Part shown: one piece after another, positions 63,511 through 64,000 of the stretch | Layout of the letters: the number at the start of each line of letters is the position of its first letter | Position numbering within the stretch: position 1 is the first letter of the stretch | Source: Eurosta solidaginis | Taxonomy: Eukaryota > Arthropoda > Insecta > Diptera > Tephritidae | Direction of reading: 5' to 3' | Assembly: GCF_040869045.1 (NCBI RefSeq) | Contig: NC_090321.1 | Span: forward strand, 73,069,183-73,133,182 | Length of the DNA: 64,000 nt | Notes under the pieces: generated by a model | Seen by the model: only the letters and a program-made list of their open reading frames with translations | What the model was told of the DNA's origin: nothing | Database searches by the model: none | Translations under genes and position numbers: made by a program

Positions 63511-64000
63511 TTATGGAAACGCATTTACGGTGGAAGCAGTAAGGAAGGCGGTCGGCATGATGTAGTGGTGCACAGTGGCTAGTCATTGTCGGCTGGGGCG
63601 GGTCCTTGCCAACCTTACTGTTCCTGCGCCATAAACAGAAAAAAGTTCCTATCATGCCTATCAAACTAGCAGCTGTCAAATTTAAAATAAACTGACAGAA
63701 GCGCAGAGACCGACTCAAAACGCTTATAGTTCAAATTAAAACGACATCCGGTCGAACCGGATGCCACGGACAAACCGTTAACATTCCAACATCTAAAAAT
63801 TCAAATTCAAAAAAAAAAGACTGACGCAAGAAAATTTACCAAACCGGACATGGCCGGTTACTACTCTGAAATCAAATAAGAAAAAAAAGCTGAAAAGGGA
63901 AAATAAACAAAAAGGGCCGAATATACCTAGGGGGCGCCGCGGGTGGTGTTGCGACGCCCGGTGCTTATCCCACCCTCAAAATCCATGGCCACCGGCGTAC
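63509..64000 (-). repeat. L2 5' LTR, partial at window edge
   Basis: Starts TGTTATGG and is nearly identical to the first 490 bases of the L2 3' LTR at 53542, including the CATCCGG/CCGGATG hairpin near 63745. Truncated by the window end. Confidence 0.85.

Larger units (their letters stand above)
53542..64000 (-). mobile_element. L2: second L-family LTR retrotransposon, cut by window edge
   Basis: Same layout as L1 on the minus strand: 3' LTR 53542-56822, pol 57386-60711, gag 60831-62288, leader with duplicated primer site, and 5' LTR from 63509 running past 64000. It is inserted in the G2 RNase H. The target duplication cannot be tested because the right end is outside the window. Confidence 0.88.

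Overview
The window reads as nuclear DNA of a higher fly, and a tephritid-type fruit fly is my best guess. It is AT-rich and eukaryotic, with a compact dipteran-looking host gene, a fragment closely resembling insect Upf1, and many insect transposon families (jockey/CR1-like, RTE-like and R1-clade LINEs, Ty3/gypsy LTR elements, hAT and PIF/Harbinger relics, tRNA-derived SINEs). The organism call is inference; no search could be run.

Only one intact host gene is visible: a single-exon alpha-N-terminal protein methyltransferase (Ntmt/METTL11A type) at 34832-35539 on the + strand. Almost everything else is transposable elements inserted into one another, and target-site duplications (TSDs) readable in the sequence let much of the insertion order be reconstructed.

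Region 1 (1-9035): a jockey-like LINE with a foldback DNA element inside its reverse transcriptase (RT), and an opposite-strand copy of the same LINE inserted in it; CR1-like LINE remnants at 3050-4450 and 5955-7652; a 520-bp element with an 8-bp TSD (5297-5816); and a Harbinger-type MITE inserted inside the terminal repeat of another inverted-repeat element (7873-8767).

Region 2 (9036-33875): one minus-strand RTE-like LINE (RTE-A) forms the outer shell. It is split by a hAT relic (10445-11448, 8-bp TSD) and by a CR1-like LINE (11886-33120, imperfect ~13-bp TSD). That LINE is split by a 6.1-kb array of ~446-bp tRNA-like repeat units (12831-18943, perfect 13-bp TSD) and by a 12.6-kb Ty3/gypsy element called L1 here (20134-32771, 3-kb LTRs). 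The array carries a second RTE fragment (RTE-B) with the stump of the same hAT insertion found in RTE-A.

Region 3 (33876-39212): inverted repeats just upstream of Ntmt, the Ntmt gene, a broken gypsy integrase (G1) cut by an L-family LTR (L3), and a Harbinger relic that keeps pieces of both its transposase and its Myb/SANT-like ORF.

Region 4 (39213-48145): a degenerate ~85-90-bp minisatellite holds a Harbinger MITE and a 7.7-kb R1-clade LINE. The LINE's 3' UTR holds a 2.3-kb hAT-like element with a clean 8-bp TSD. That element carries a Upf1 (nonsense-mediated decay helicase) pseudogene fragment and a SINE. This is the most unusual object in the window.

Region 5 (48146-64000): a gypsy element (G2, + strand) interrupted by RTE-C (TSD TAGGGAAA) and then by L2, a second L-family element that runs off the right edge with 3.3-kb LTRs and a duplicated primer-binding-site leader. 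L1 and L2 are both visibly broken, but by different lesions.
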